Position numbers and translations under genes: made by a program | Notes under the pieces: model-generated | The model's input: the letters and a program-made list of their open reading frames with translations, nothing else | Database searches by the model: none | What the model was told of the DNA's origin: nothing | Assembly: GCA_938029215.1 (NCBI GenBank) | Contig: CALHFG010000040.1 | Location: 1 to 59,017, forward strand | Reading direction: 5' to 3' | Origin: an uncultured Acidimicrobiales bacterium | GTDB lineage: Bacteria > Actinomycetota > Acidimicrobiia > Acidimicrobiales > SZUA-35 | Length of the DNA stretch: 59,017 bases | Shown: piece by piece, positions 1 to 6,762 of the stretch | How positions within the stretch are numbered: position 1 is the first letter of the stretch | Layout of the letters: every line of letters begins with the position of its first letter

Positions 1-150
1 GATCTTCTTGGTCATCGACAGCACGGCCTCGGCGGCGATGCGGGCGCTGGAGGGGTCGTACACACCGCAGGGGCCGTCGCAGTGAGCGGCGGCAGCCTGG
101 GCCGGAACGAACCGGTCGAGGATGGCAGTGAGACGGTGGCTGAGAGTCAT
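1..150 (-). CDS. sodN: Nickel superoxide dismutase, N-terminal part (cut by window edge)
   Basis: Disproportionates superoxide with a nickel centre. The 50 visible codons start with ATG at 150. They carry a pro-peptide of about 22 residues ending in an Ala run, followed by HCDGPCGVYDP. This is the nickel hook: His at the mature N terminus plus Cys2 and Cys6, from known family chemistry. The mature enzyme needs a dedicated peptidase (SodX) to expose the His. No such gene lies between sodN and the divergent paaI, so it would have to be beyond the left edge or elsewhere. The C-terminal helical part is outside the window. The motif is nearly diagnostic. Confidence 0.93.
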   Translation of the reverse strand, partial: MTLSHRLTAILDRFVPAQAAAAHCDGPCGVYDPSSARIAAEAVLSMTKKI

Positions 151-271
151 GGAAACGCTCCAGGGATCGTTGGTTGTCTGCTGGTTCCCAGGACCCTAGT
201 GCGACCAATCCGGCGCGCCTTCATCATCGGCTTCTTCATTGGCAAGAGTTCTCCGAACTAGGGTGCGGCCG
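151..271. promoter_or_regulatory. Divergent promoter region between sodN and paaI
   Basis: This is a 121-base gap between the two divergent starts (150 on minus, 272 on plus). On the plus strand TAGGGT at 259-264 sits 7 bases before the chosen paaI ATG, which fits a leaderless transcript, but no good -35 is seen. No clear regulator site was recognised. The promoter call is weak. Confidence 0.3.
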
Positions 272-694
272 ATGGAAGAGATGGGTGGGCAGATCGCTCC
301 CGCAGTGGTCGAGATGTTCGCGTCGGACCGGGCAAGCCAGGCGCTTGGCATGCGCATTGTCGAGGCGGTGTCAGGCCGAGCCGTCGTGACGATGGCGGTC
401 CGAGAAGAGATGGTGAACGGACTCGAGGTCTGCCACGGCGGCGTGATCTTCACGTTGGCTGACTCAGCCATGGCCTTCGCCAGCAACGCTCACTCCCGAT
501 CGTTGGCCACGAACGCAGAGATGGACTTCGTGAGCGGGGCAAAGCTCGGCGACGTCCTCACCGCCGTCGGCACGGTCACGGTCAGACGGGGCAAGGCCGC
601 GATTCATGACGTGGTCGTGACCAATCAGAACGCCGAAACGATCGCCGTCTTTCGGGGTCGCACGCTTTCCGTTGCTCCACCAACGGCGCTATGA
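272..694 (+). CDS. paaI: Hydroxyphenylacetyl-CoA thioesterase PaaI (hotdog fold)
   Basis: Hydrolyses stalled hydroxylated phenylacetyl-CoA intermediates, returning CoA when the paa pathway backs up. The 140-residue length with the ATG at 272 matches the family. ATGs at 239 and 281 are alternatives; none has a convincing ribosome site. The hotdog signature is visible as the CHGGVIFTLADSAMAFA stretch (H-G-G, then the catalytic Asp of the central helix), followed by the AEMDFVSGAKLGD strand. The stop overlaps the start of the MarR gene by 4 bases (ATGA), so it is co-translated with the regulator. The context of paaK and paaA-D-B-C downstream makes the PaaI assignment firmer than a generic thioesterase. 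Confidence 0.85.
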   Translation: MEEMGGQIAPAVVEMFASDRASQALGMRIVEAVSGRAVVTMAVREEMVNGLEVCHGGVIFTLADSAMAFASNAHSRSLATNAEMDFVSGAKLGDVLTAVGTVTVRRGKAAIHDVVVTNQNAETIAVFRGRTLSVAPPTAL

Positions 695-1182
695 CCGACG
701 AGTTCGAAGCAGAGGCCACGAGGAAGGTCTCGTCGCTCAGTCCTGACATCGATTTGGACACCTTTGCCGCGGCGTTCAACATCTTCCGGGCATCCACCCG
801 GATCATCCAACACTTCGAGGCCACCGTGCATCGCCCGATCGGTCTTTCGATCGCTGGGTTCCGAGTGCTCTTCACGGTGTGGGTGATGGGAGACATGGAG
901 CCGCGAGAGATCGCCCATCTCTCCGGTGTGACCCGAGCCGCTGTCTCCGGTGTGCTGAACACGCTGGAGCGTGATGGCCTCGTGGAACGGGCCAGGGAAC
1001 AAACGGATCGTCGCCTCGTCACCGTCAAGCTGACGAAGGAGGGTCGGGCCCGGCTGGAGGAGGCGTATCAAGAGCAGAACCGGCGGGAACATGACGTCTT
1101 CGCACCGGTGGCCCCGGCGGAGCTCCGCGCGTTCACGAAGACACTTCGCACGCTTCTCACCGCCCGGCTCGACGAGGACTGA
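691..1182 (+). CDS. MarR-family transcriptional regulator, probable paa regulator
   Basis: A 163-residue protein with a MarR-type winged helix. The recognition helix region is around IAHLSGVTRAAVSGVLNTLE, followed by the wing with DRRLVTVKLTKEG. Long helices at both ends would form the dimer. It overlaps paaI by 4 bases and is followed by a 61-base gap containing an 18-base near-perfect palindrome over the paaK promoter. The natural inference is that it represses paaK and the downstream catabolic genes and is relieved by an aromatic acid or CoA thioester. The ligand is not readable from sequence. Function as MarR is strong; the target is inferred. Confidence 0.85.
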   Translation: MTDEFEAEATRKVSSLSPDIDLDTFAAAFNIFRASTRIIQHFEATVHRPIGLSIAGFRVLFTVWVMGDMEPREIAHLSGVTRAAVSGVLNTLERDGLVERAREQTDRRLVTVKLTKEGRARLEEAYQEQNRREHDVFAPVAPAELRAFTKTLRTLLTARLDED

Positions 1183-1197
1183 CACCGCGAGCAAAAG

Positions 1198-1237
1198 TCG
1201 TTAAGGCCTTGACGATCTCGGATTCGAGTCGTAGCTT
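1198..1237 (+). promoter_or_regulatory. paaK promoter with overlapping operator palindrome; probably leaderless
   Basis: TCGTTAAGGCCTTGACGA at 1198-1215 is an 18-base palindrome with one mismatched pair. It contains a -35-like TTGACG (1209-1214). Seventeen bases later is TAGCTT (1232-1237), a TAnnnT -10. The paaK ATG is at 1244, only 6 bases beyond, so transcription would start at or next to the A of the start codon. A repressor on the palindrome would block the -35. Positions are read directly; promoter activity is inferred. Confidence 0.6.
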
Positions 1238-1243
1238 CACCCC

Positions 1244-2554
1244 ATGGCGTCAGTGATTCCCGGCTTTCACGATGAACGCATCGAGACGATGCCCAGGTCC
1301 GAGCTCGAAGCCCTGCAGCTCGAACGGCTCCAGCGCACCATCAGCAGCTTGCGAGCGAACGTGCCGGTGATGGCCGAGCGACTCGAAGGACTTCCGGACC
1401 CCGTGTCGCTGGACGATCTGACGTCCTTCCCCTTCCTGCGAAAGCCCGACCTGCGAGACAACTACCCGTTCGGTCTGTTCGCTGTCGAGCGCGATCAACT
1501 CGCTCGCGTCCATGCCAGCTCCGGCACGACGGGGAAACCCACGGTCGTCGGCTACACCAAGGACGATCTGACGATCTGGGCGGAGTGCGTCGCCCGGTGC
1601 CTGCGAGGGGCCGGCGTCGAGCCTGGCTGGATGCTGCACAATGCCTATGGATACGGCCTGTTCACTGGCGGGCTCGGTCTGCACGATGGTGCAGAAGCAG
1701 CGGGCATCAACGTCGTGCCCGTCTCGGGTGGCAACACCGAACGCCAGCTCATGCTCCTCGAAGACTTCGCTCCCGAAGCGATCTGTTGCACTCCCTCGTA
1801 CGCACTGACCTTGGCTGAGCTCCTTGGCGAGCGGGGACCTACTTCCAGCCTGAAGGTGGGCATTCTCGGTGCCGAGCCTTGGACGAACGAGATGCGCACG
1901 AGCATTGAAGCCGGGCTCGGCGTCGTGGCCGTCAACATCTACGGACTTTCTGAAGTCATCGGACCCGGCGTGTCATGCGAGACCGCCGACCGTGACGGGC
2001 TCGTCATCATGGAGGACCACTTTCTTCCTGAGATCGTCCATCCCGAGACCGGCGCTCCTCTCCCCGACGGCGAGATCGGCGTCCTCGTCCTCACGAGTCT
2101 GACCAAGCAGGCCTTCCCCGTCCTTCGTTACTGGACCGGCGACCTCTGCTCTATCACCCGAGAACCAGCGCCGTGCGGTCGGACCCACGCTCGCATGTCC
2201 AGCATTGTTGGCCGGTCCGACGACATGCTCGTCATCCGTGGGGTCAACGTGTACCCGAGCAACATCGAGCACACACTGCTTCAGGTCGAGGGCGTGAGTC
2301 CGCACTTCCAGCTCGTGGTCGAACGAGAGGGCACGCTCGACACCTTGGCGGTTCGGGTCGAATCGGAGCACCCGGCCAACTCTTCGGCCGCCACAGCGCT
2401 CGGCCAGGACATCACTGCTCGCTTGCACTCCGCACTGGGCATCAGCGTGACCGTCAGCGTCGAAGCAGCTGGGTCCGTTCCGCGCTCCGAGGGCGGAAAG
2501 CTCAGCCGAACGCTCGATCGACGAAACACCAACCAGAACCGAGGTACGTCATGA
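1244..2554 (+). CDS. paaK: Phenylacetate-CoA ligase
   Basis: Activates phenylacetate with ATP and CoA, the entry step of the aerobic paa pathway; cytoplasmic. The 436 residues match the family. Adenylation signatures: ASSGTTGKPTVVGYT at about residues 91-105 (phosphate loop), YGLSEVIGPGVSCE (substrate/AMP region), TGDL, and GRSDDMLVIRGVNVYPS near the C-terminal hinge, typical of the PaaK branch. The ATG at 1244 has no Shine-Dalgarno sequence but lies just after a TAnnnT box, fitting leaderless expression. The stop overlaps the paaA start (ATGA at 2551-2554). Confidence 0.95.
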   Translation: MASVIPGFHDERIETMPRSELEALQLERLQRTISSLRANVPVMAERLEGLPDPVSLDDLTSFPFLRKPDLRDNYPFGLFAVERDQLARVHASSGTTGKPTVVGYTKDDLTIWAECVARCLRGAGVEPGWMLHNAYGYGLFTGGLGLHDGAEAAGINVVPVSGGNTERQLMLLEDFAPEAICCTPSYALTLAELLGERGPTSSLKVGILGAEPWTNEMRTSIEAGLGVVAVNIYGLSEVIGPGVSCETADRDGLVIMEDHFLPEIVHPETGAPLPDGEIGVLVLTSLTKQAFPVLRYWTGDLCSITREPAPCGRTHARMSSIVGRSDDMLVIRGVNVYPSNIEHTLLQVEGVSPHFQLVVEREGTLDTLAVRVESEHPANSSAATALGQDITARLHSALGISVTVSVEAAGSVPRSEGGKLSRTLDRRNTNQNRGTS

Positions 2555-3501
2555 CCATCGCGCAGCGGAGCTGGAACGATCTCGACGACTTCCAAACGTT
2601 CATCGACGACGGCGGCATCGTCGAGCCAACCGATGACATTCCCGAGGCGTACCGGGACGAGGTCTTCCGCTTCATCGAGTTCCACGCCAACTCCGAGCTC
2701 ATGGGTGGCCTCACCGAGCGCGATTGGATTCCGAAGGCCCCAGGTCTACGACTCAAGCAAATCTTTCTGGCCAAGACCCAGGACGAGATCGGCCACGCCC
2801 ACCTGCTCTACATGGTGGCGGCCGACATGGGTGTGAAGAGCCGCAGCGAGATGTTGGAGCAGCTGTTCGACGGCCGCAGCCGGTTCCACAATGTCTTCCA
2901 CTACCAGGCAGTCACCTGGGCCGATCAGATCGCCATTGCCTACCTCGTGGATGCCGCCGCGTTCGCTAGCCAGCGCGCCGTCTTCGCCGAGTGCAGCTAC
3001 GGGCCGTATAAGCGGGTGCTGAAGCGCATCATCGCCGAAGAAGGTTTCCACATGCGCCACGGCGAGGAGATGTTGCTCCGCCTGGCCGAGGGCACGCCGG
3101 TACAACGCGAGATGTTCCAGGCCGCACTCGACCGGTGGTGGTGGCCCGCCGTGCAGTTGTTCGGACCGGACTCGGCACCCGACGATCCGCTGCTCGCCTG
3201 GAAGATCAAGTCGCAGCGCAACGAGGTGCTGCGGGATGCGTACGTGCAGAAGTACGTACCTCTCCTTCAGGGCTATGGCTTCGCCATTCCCGACGAGCAC
3301 CTCACACAGGACCCCGATACCGGCAAGTGGCAGACCAGCGAGATCGATTGGGAACCGCTGAAGGCAACCATGCGAAACGGCGGGCCGGACTCGCGTCGGC
3401 GCATCGCAACCGCAGCCACGAACTGGTCCGACACAGCCTGGGTCCGCGACGCGTTGGACGTCGCAGCGCACGCCCGAACCGCGAACGAGACAGCAGCATG
3501 A
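2551..3501 (+). CDS. paaA: 1,2-phenylacetyl-CoA epoxidase catalytic subunit A
   Basis: Diiron monooxygenase subunit that epoxidises the ring of phenylacetyl-CoA. The 316 residues match PaaA. Diiron ligands are visible: Glu49 in NSELMGGL, Glu79 and His82 in DEIGH, and Glu/His in EEGFHMRH at about residues 163-170. It starts at the ATG overlapping the paaK stop and overlaps paaD by 4 bases. It works with the structural subunit PaaC and with PaaB. The usual reductase gene paaE is not in this cluster. Confidence 0.95.
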   Translation: MTIAQRSWNDLDDFQTFIDDGGIVEPTDDIPEAYRDEVFRFIEFHANSELMGGLTERDWIPKAPGLRLKQIFLAKTQDEIGHAHLLYMVAADMGVKSRSEMLEQLFDGRSRFHNVFHYQAVTWADQIAIAYLVDAAAFASQRAVFAECSYGPYKRVLKRIIAEEGFHMRHGEEMLLRLAEGTPVQREMFQAALDRWWWPAVQLFGPDSAPDDPLLAWKIKSQRNEVLRDAYVQKYVPLLQGYGFAIPDEHLTQDPDTGKWQTSEIDWEPLKATMRNGGPDSRRRIATAATNWSDTAWVRDALDVAAHARTANETAA

Positions 3502-3989
3502 CCGATCTCGCAGCAGGGCCAACGGTCGAAACGCGCGAGCTGACGAGCGCCGTCCGTACGGCCTTGGGCACGGTGACCGACCCGGAGTATCCGGACATCT
3601 CCATCGTGGACCTCGGATTGGTCGAGCAGGTGAACGTCACACCAGACGGGCACGCAACCGTCGGCCTGATCCCCACCTTCTCCAGTTGTCCGGCGCTGGC
3701 AATGATTGCGACCGACGTGAGCAGCGCCGTCGAAGTCGTGCCTGGCATCACCGACACGTCGGTCATCTGGCTGTCCACGCCGGTGTGGAGCGTGGACCGC
3801 ACGAGCCTCACCGCTCGCCGTCAACTCGAGAGCAGCTACACCGTCGTCCTTCGACGTAAGGACGGAACGCTTCGGTGCCCAGTGTGCGGAAGCGATCAGG
3901 TTGGAGACCAGAGCATGGCGGGACCGACCCGCTGCCGCTCCGTCGCGTGGTGCGAGACCTGCCGAAACGTCGTGGAGGTCATGCGATGA
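3498..3989 (+). CDS. paaD: PaaD, DUF59/zinc-ribbon assembly protein of the epoxidase
   Basis: A 163-residue protein. The N-terminal MIP18/DUF59 domain shows DPEYPDISIVDLGLVEQV and the PTFSSCPALAMI segment with its conserved Cys. The C-terminal zinc ribbon shows CPVCGS and later C-x6-CETC. PaaD is thought to help maturation of the phenylacetyl-CoA epoxidase metal centre. The ATG at 3498 overlaps the paaA stop, and its stop overlaps paaB. Here paaD sits between paaA and paaB, whereas in the classical order it follows paaC. Confidence 0.93.
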   Translation: MTDLAAGPTVETRELTSAVRTALGTVTDPEYPDISIVDLGLVEQVNVTPDGHATVGLIPTFSSCPALAMIATDVSSAVEVVPGITDTSVIWLSTPVWSVDRTSLTARRQLESSYTVVLRRKDGTLRCPVCGSDQVGDQSMAGPTRCRSVAWCETCRNVVEVMR

Positions 3990-4276
3990 GCGAGATGCGA
4001 ACCTACGAGGTGTTCTGCAAGAAGGCGGGCAAGGACGAGTTTCGCCACGTCGGCGCCATGCAGGCTCACGACCCCGAACTTGCACTGATGTACGCCAGGG
4101 AGAGCTACTCCCGCCGGGGCGAAGGGGCAGAGATGTGGCTCGTTGACCGAGGCGATCTCATCGTCGCCTCACCCCAAGCGCTGGCGCAGAACGCTGACAA
4201 GCCGCATCGCCACAACGACGGGTCAGCCGTGGCTGCTCGCCGGAAGGCACAACGTGAGAGCGGAGGAACGACATGA
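3986..4276 (+). CDS. paaB: 1,2-phenylacetyl-CoA epoxidase subunit B
   Basis: A small 96-residue subunit with the typical start (TYEVFCKKAG) and the ARESYSRRGEGAEMWLVDR segment characteristic of PaaB, which bridges PaaA/PaaC dimers. The ATG at 3986 lies inside the end of paaD (4-base overlap) and the stop overlaps paaC. The basic C-terminal tail (after about residue 70) is a little longer than the core and low in complexity. The family call is firm. Confidence 0.92.
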   Translation: MSEMRTYEVFCKKAGKDEFRHVGAMQAHDPELALMYARESYSRRGEGAEMWLVDRGDLIVASPQALAQNADKPHRHNDGSAVAARRKAQRESGGTT

Positions 4277-4998
4277 ACGAGCCCTCGATGGATCCCCCCC
4301 TTGCTGCCGTTGTACTCGCACTGGCCGACGACGAACACATGGTCGGGGCACGCCACACCGCGTGGATCGGCCTTGGCCCGTTTCTGGAAGAAGACCTTGC
4401 GTTCTGCTCCATCGCCCAGGACGAACTCGGGCATGCCATCGCTCTCTACGAGATGCTCCCGGCCGCGCAAGCGTCGGGCATCGATGCGTTCGGCCTTCTT
4501 CGAGAACCGTCTGCGTATCGGTCGAGCTGGCTGGCGGAATGGGAGTGCACCGACTGGGCGGACTCACTCGTCCGCCAGTGGCTCTACGACCGAGCCGAGA
4601 CGCTGCGGTGGGAATGGTTGCGAGAGATGTCCTCTCCTCCGCTCGCCGATCTGGCCGCACGCGCTCTGAGTGAGGAGAGCTTCCACCTCGCCCACGCCGA
4701 ACATCTTCTCTGTCGAGTGATGCCATCCACAGAGGAGGCGAAGCGGCGCCTTGTCGCCTCAACATCTCGCTTCCTGGGCATGTCCGACAACTTCTGGGTC
4801 GATCTCGATCTCGGACTGCGGCAGCAATGGGAGCAACTCGTGGCGGGGGATCTCGCTCGCTGGGGGGTCGAGGGGACGGCTCTGCTCAATACACCCCAAG
4901 TTGCACCCGCGGATCGCTCAGTTCGCAGCCCCGGATTCGATGCCTTTCACGCAGAGCTCACCGAGGTCGTGGCCCTCGATCCGTCCGCCATCTGGTGA
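4273..4998 (+). CDS. paaC: 1,2-phenylacetyl-CoA epoxidase structural subunit C
   Basis: A 241-residue ferritin-like subunit paired with PaaA. It keeps two carboxylate-His segments, QDELGHAIALYE at about residues 54-65 and EESFHLAHAEH at about 134-144. PaaC subunits are known to resemble PaaA while having lost catalysis. It is the last gene of the translationally overlapping series paaK-A-D-B-C. No paaE, paaG, paaJ or paaZ follows; the next 351 bases are non-coding and then an unrelated transporter begins. Confidence 0.93.
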   Translation: MNEPSMDPPLAAVVLALADDEHMVGARHTAWIGLGPFLEEDLAFCSIAQDELGHAIALYEMLPAAQASGIDAFGLLREPSAYRSSWLAEWECTDWADSLVRQWLYDRAETLRWEWLREMSSPPLADLAARALSEESFHLAHAEHLLCRVMPSTEEAKRRLVASTSRFLGMSDNFWVDLDLGLRQQWEQLVAGDLARWGVEGTALLNTPQVAPADRSVRSPGFDAFHAELTEVVALDPSAIW

Positions 4999-5349
4999 CG
5001 CTGCGACTCGATCTCGGATAACAAATCGGCAACTTTTTCGCTCGACACTTTGACACGCACCGTGTCAGCTTTTCGGTCGTTTCTTGTCGATTTCTTGAGG
5101 AACTCGCCCAAACGGCCACAGAGAGTGGCGCAAACAGCCCCCGGCGTGCCGATTTTGGTCTCGAGTCCCCCGATGGCCCGGCGTCTTCCGTTAACGAACG
5201 GTGACGTCAGGCTGACGCATCAGCCGACATGCCTGTTGGTCCGATAGTGTCCCCGGTCACATTGCTGTACTCGATTTGAGCGCAGCTTTCCAAACGGGCT
5301 CGAACCGAGCTCACATCAACACATATGGTCGAACCGTGGAGGTACACGA
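4999..5349. other. 351-base intergenic region with two inverted repeats
   Basis: No convincing gene is present; a 65-codon plus-strand reading frame at 5050-5247 has no family features. It contains TGACACGCACCGTGTCA (5051-5067, 7-base perfect arms) and a small hairpin GGCTGACGCATCAGCC (5210-5225, 6-base stem and 4-base loop). It must hold the end of the paa transcript and the promoter of the amino-acid transporter. A ribosome site (GGAGG) precedes the ATG at 5350. Confidence 0.6.
5051..5067. promoter_or_regulatory. Perfect 7-base-arm palindrome, candidate operator
   Basis: TGACACG-CAC-CGTGTCA is a perfect inverted repeat with a 3-base centre. It is not followed by a T run on either strand, so it looks more like a dimeric regulator site than a terminator. 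It lies 53 bases after paaC and 283 bases before aapJ. Confidence 0.4.
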
Positions 5350-6528
5350 ATGACCGCAACCCTGAAGCGCCTGCTGGCTTTGCTCGCAGTTCTCTCGCTC
5401 TTCGCCGCTGCTTGCAGCTCCGGCGATGATGCAACCGACAACGCCGACACCGATTCCACGGAGGCTTCCGACGACGGAGACTCCGGAGATTCCGGTGACG
5501 ATGGAGATTCCGGTGATTCCGGCGACTCCGATGATTCTGGCGACACCGTTGATCTCGCCCAGGGTGGCAGTGTTCTCGAGACCGTCAAGGCTCGCGGCAC
5601 CCTCAACTGCGGCGTCTCCGGCGCCGCTGTGGCGTTCTCCTTCACCCAGGCCGACGGTTCCGTGACCGGCATCGATGCCGACTACTGCCGTGCTGTTGCT
5701 GCCGCCGTTCTCGGCGACGCCAACGCCGTCAACTTCGTGGCACTCACCGCCGCTGAGCGTTTCACCGCTGTCGCCGCTGGCGACGTGGATCTGCTCATGC
5801 GCAACTCCACCTGGACCCAGAGCCGTGACACCGACGTAGGGATGGACTTCGGTCCGACCACCTACTACGACGGCCAGCAGCTCATGGGCCGCGCCTCCGA
5901 CGGCTTCTCCGGCTCCTCCGCAGTCTCGGAAATCGACGGCGCCGTCGTTTGCACCAACGCTGGCACCACCACCGAGACCAACATTGCTGAACTCGCTGGC
6001 ACGCTCGGCATCAACATCACGCTGAACACCTTCGAGGACTTCAACATCGTCACGGAGAACTTCATCGCTGGTTCCTGCGACATCATCACCACTGACGGTT
6101 CTGCACTCGTCGGCCGCAAGGCCGAGCAGCAGCCCGAGGGTGAAGAGTGGGTCATCTTCCCGGCAACGCCGATCTCCAAGGAGCCCCTCGGTCCGGTCTA
6201 CGGCCAGAACGACTCCATCTGGGCCGACGTGGTCAACTGGACCGTGTACGCCACGATCATCGCCGACGAGTACGGCGTTGGTAAGGCTGACGTTGACGCC
6301 GCCCTCGCAGGCGACGCACCCGAGATGGTCCGCCTCCTCGGCGGCGAAGGTGAACTCCAGACCGCAATGGGCCTCCCGGCCGACGCGTTCTACCAGGTCA
6401 TCAGCCAGATGGGTAACTACTCCGAGATGTTCGAAGCGAACCTCGGCCCCGTCGGTCTCGTGCGTGAAGGTTCCGCCAACGCTGGTTGGCAGGACGGCGG
6501 GCTCATCTACGCCCCGCCCGCACGCTGA
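5350..6528 (+). CDS. aapJ: General L-amino-acid ABC transporter, solute-binding lipoprotein
   Basis: A 392-residue extracellular binding protein. A lipoprotein signal ends at Cys22 (LFAAAC). An acidic low-complexity linker rich in Asp, Ser and Gly (residues about 24-68) follows, then a type 2 periplasmic-binding fold. Segments such as VKARGTLNCGV, DADYCRAVAAAVLGD and LMRNSTWTQSRDTDVGMDF match the AapJ/BztA group. It would present amino acids to the AapQ/AapM permease. The ATG at 5350 has GGAGG 8 bases upstream. Two hairpins separate it from the permease genes, as is common when the binding protein is made in excess. Substrate range is inferred from family. Confidence 0.9.
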   Translation: MTATLKRLLALLAVLSLFAAACSSGDDATDNADTDSTEASDDGDSGDSGDDGDSGDSGDSDDSGDTVDLAQGGSVLETVKARGTLNCGVSGAAVAFSFTQADGSVTGIDADYCRAVAAAVLGDANAVNFVALTAAERFTAVAAGDVDLLMRNSTWTQSRDTDVGMDFGPTTYYDGQQLMGRASDGFSGSSAVSEIDGAVVCTNAGTTTETNIAELAGTLGINITLNTFEDFNIVTENFIAGSCDIITTDGSALVGRKAEQQPEGEEWVIFPATPISKEPLGPVYGQNDSIWADVVNWTVYATIIADEYGVGKADVDAALAGDAPEMVRLLGGEGELQTAMGLPADAFYQVISQMGNYSEMFEANLGPVGLVREGSANAGWQDGGLIYAPPAR

Positions 6529-6542
6529 TCCACCACCGTTGA

Positions 6543-6571
6543 CGTGAAGCCCGGTTCGTCCGGGCGTCACG
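6543..6571 (+). terminator. Hairpin after aapJ (attenuator or partial terminator)
   Basis: A 12-base stem with one internal mismatch: 6543-6554 pairs with 6560-6571 around a TTCGT loop. It starts 15 bases after the aapJ stop. There is no T run, so it may act as partial terminator or 3'-end stabiliser for the aapJ message. Confidence 0.55.
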
Positions 6572-6582
6572 ACTGAACGACT

Positions 6583-6616
6583 CGAAGGGGTGGGCCATCC
6601 GTGGTCCACCCCTTCG
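6583..6616 (+). terminator. Second strong hairpin between aapJ and aapQ
   Basis: Arms of 15 bases (6583-6597 and 6602-6616) pair with one G-T wobble around a 4-base loop. It lies directly after the first hairpin, 147 bases before the aapQ start. Tandem stems here probably set the aapJ to aapQMP ratio. Confidence 0.6.
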
Positions 6617-6762
6617 ACGTTCTGCGCACGCTGCGTTACCACTGGGCCATCGGGCGCAGAGGCTCACCGCATCGTTCGCAGAGCGCCGCTTGTCGCCGAC
6701 TGCTACGTTCCGAACGCCGTTGCAGTCCATCAAGAAATCGCAACAATCAGGGGAGAACAAGC

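Noticed and set aside
2173..2550. Long upstream extension of the paaA frame to 2173
   Set aside because: That part overlaps paaK in another frame; the ATG at 2551 overlapping the paaK stop gives the normal PaaA length.
5311..6642. 443-codon open frame on the minus strand
   Set aside because: Antisense shadow of aapJ; composition is Gly/Val-rich with no family motif.
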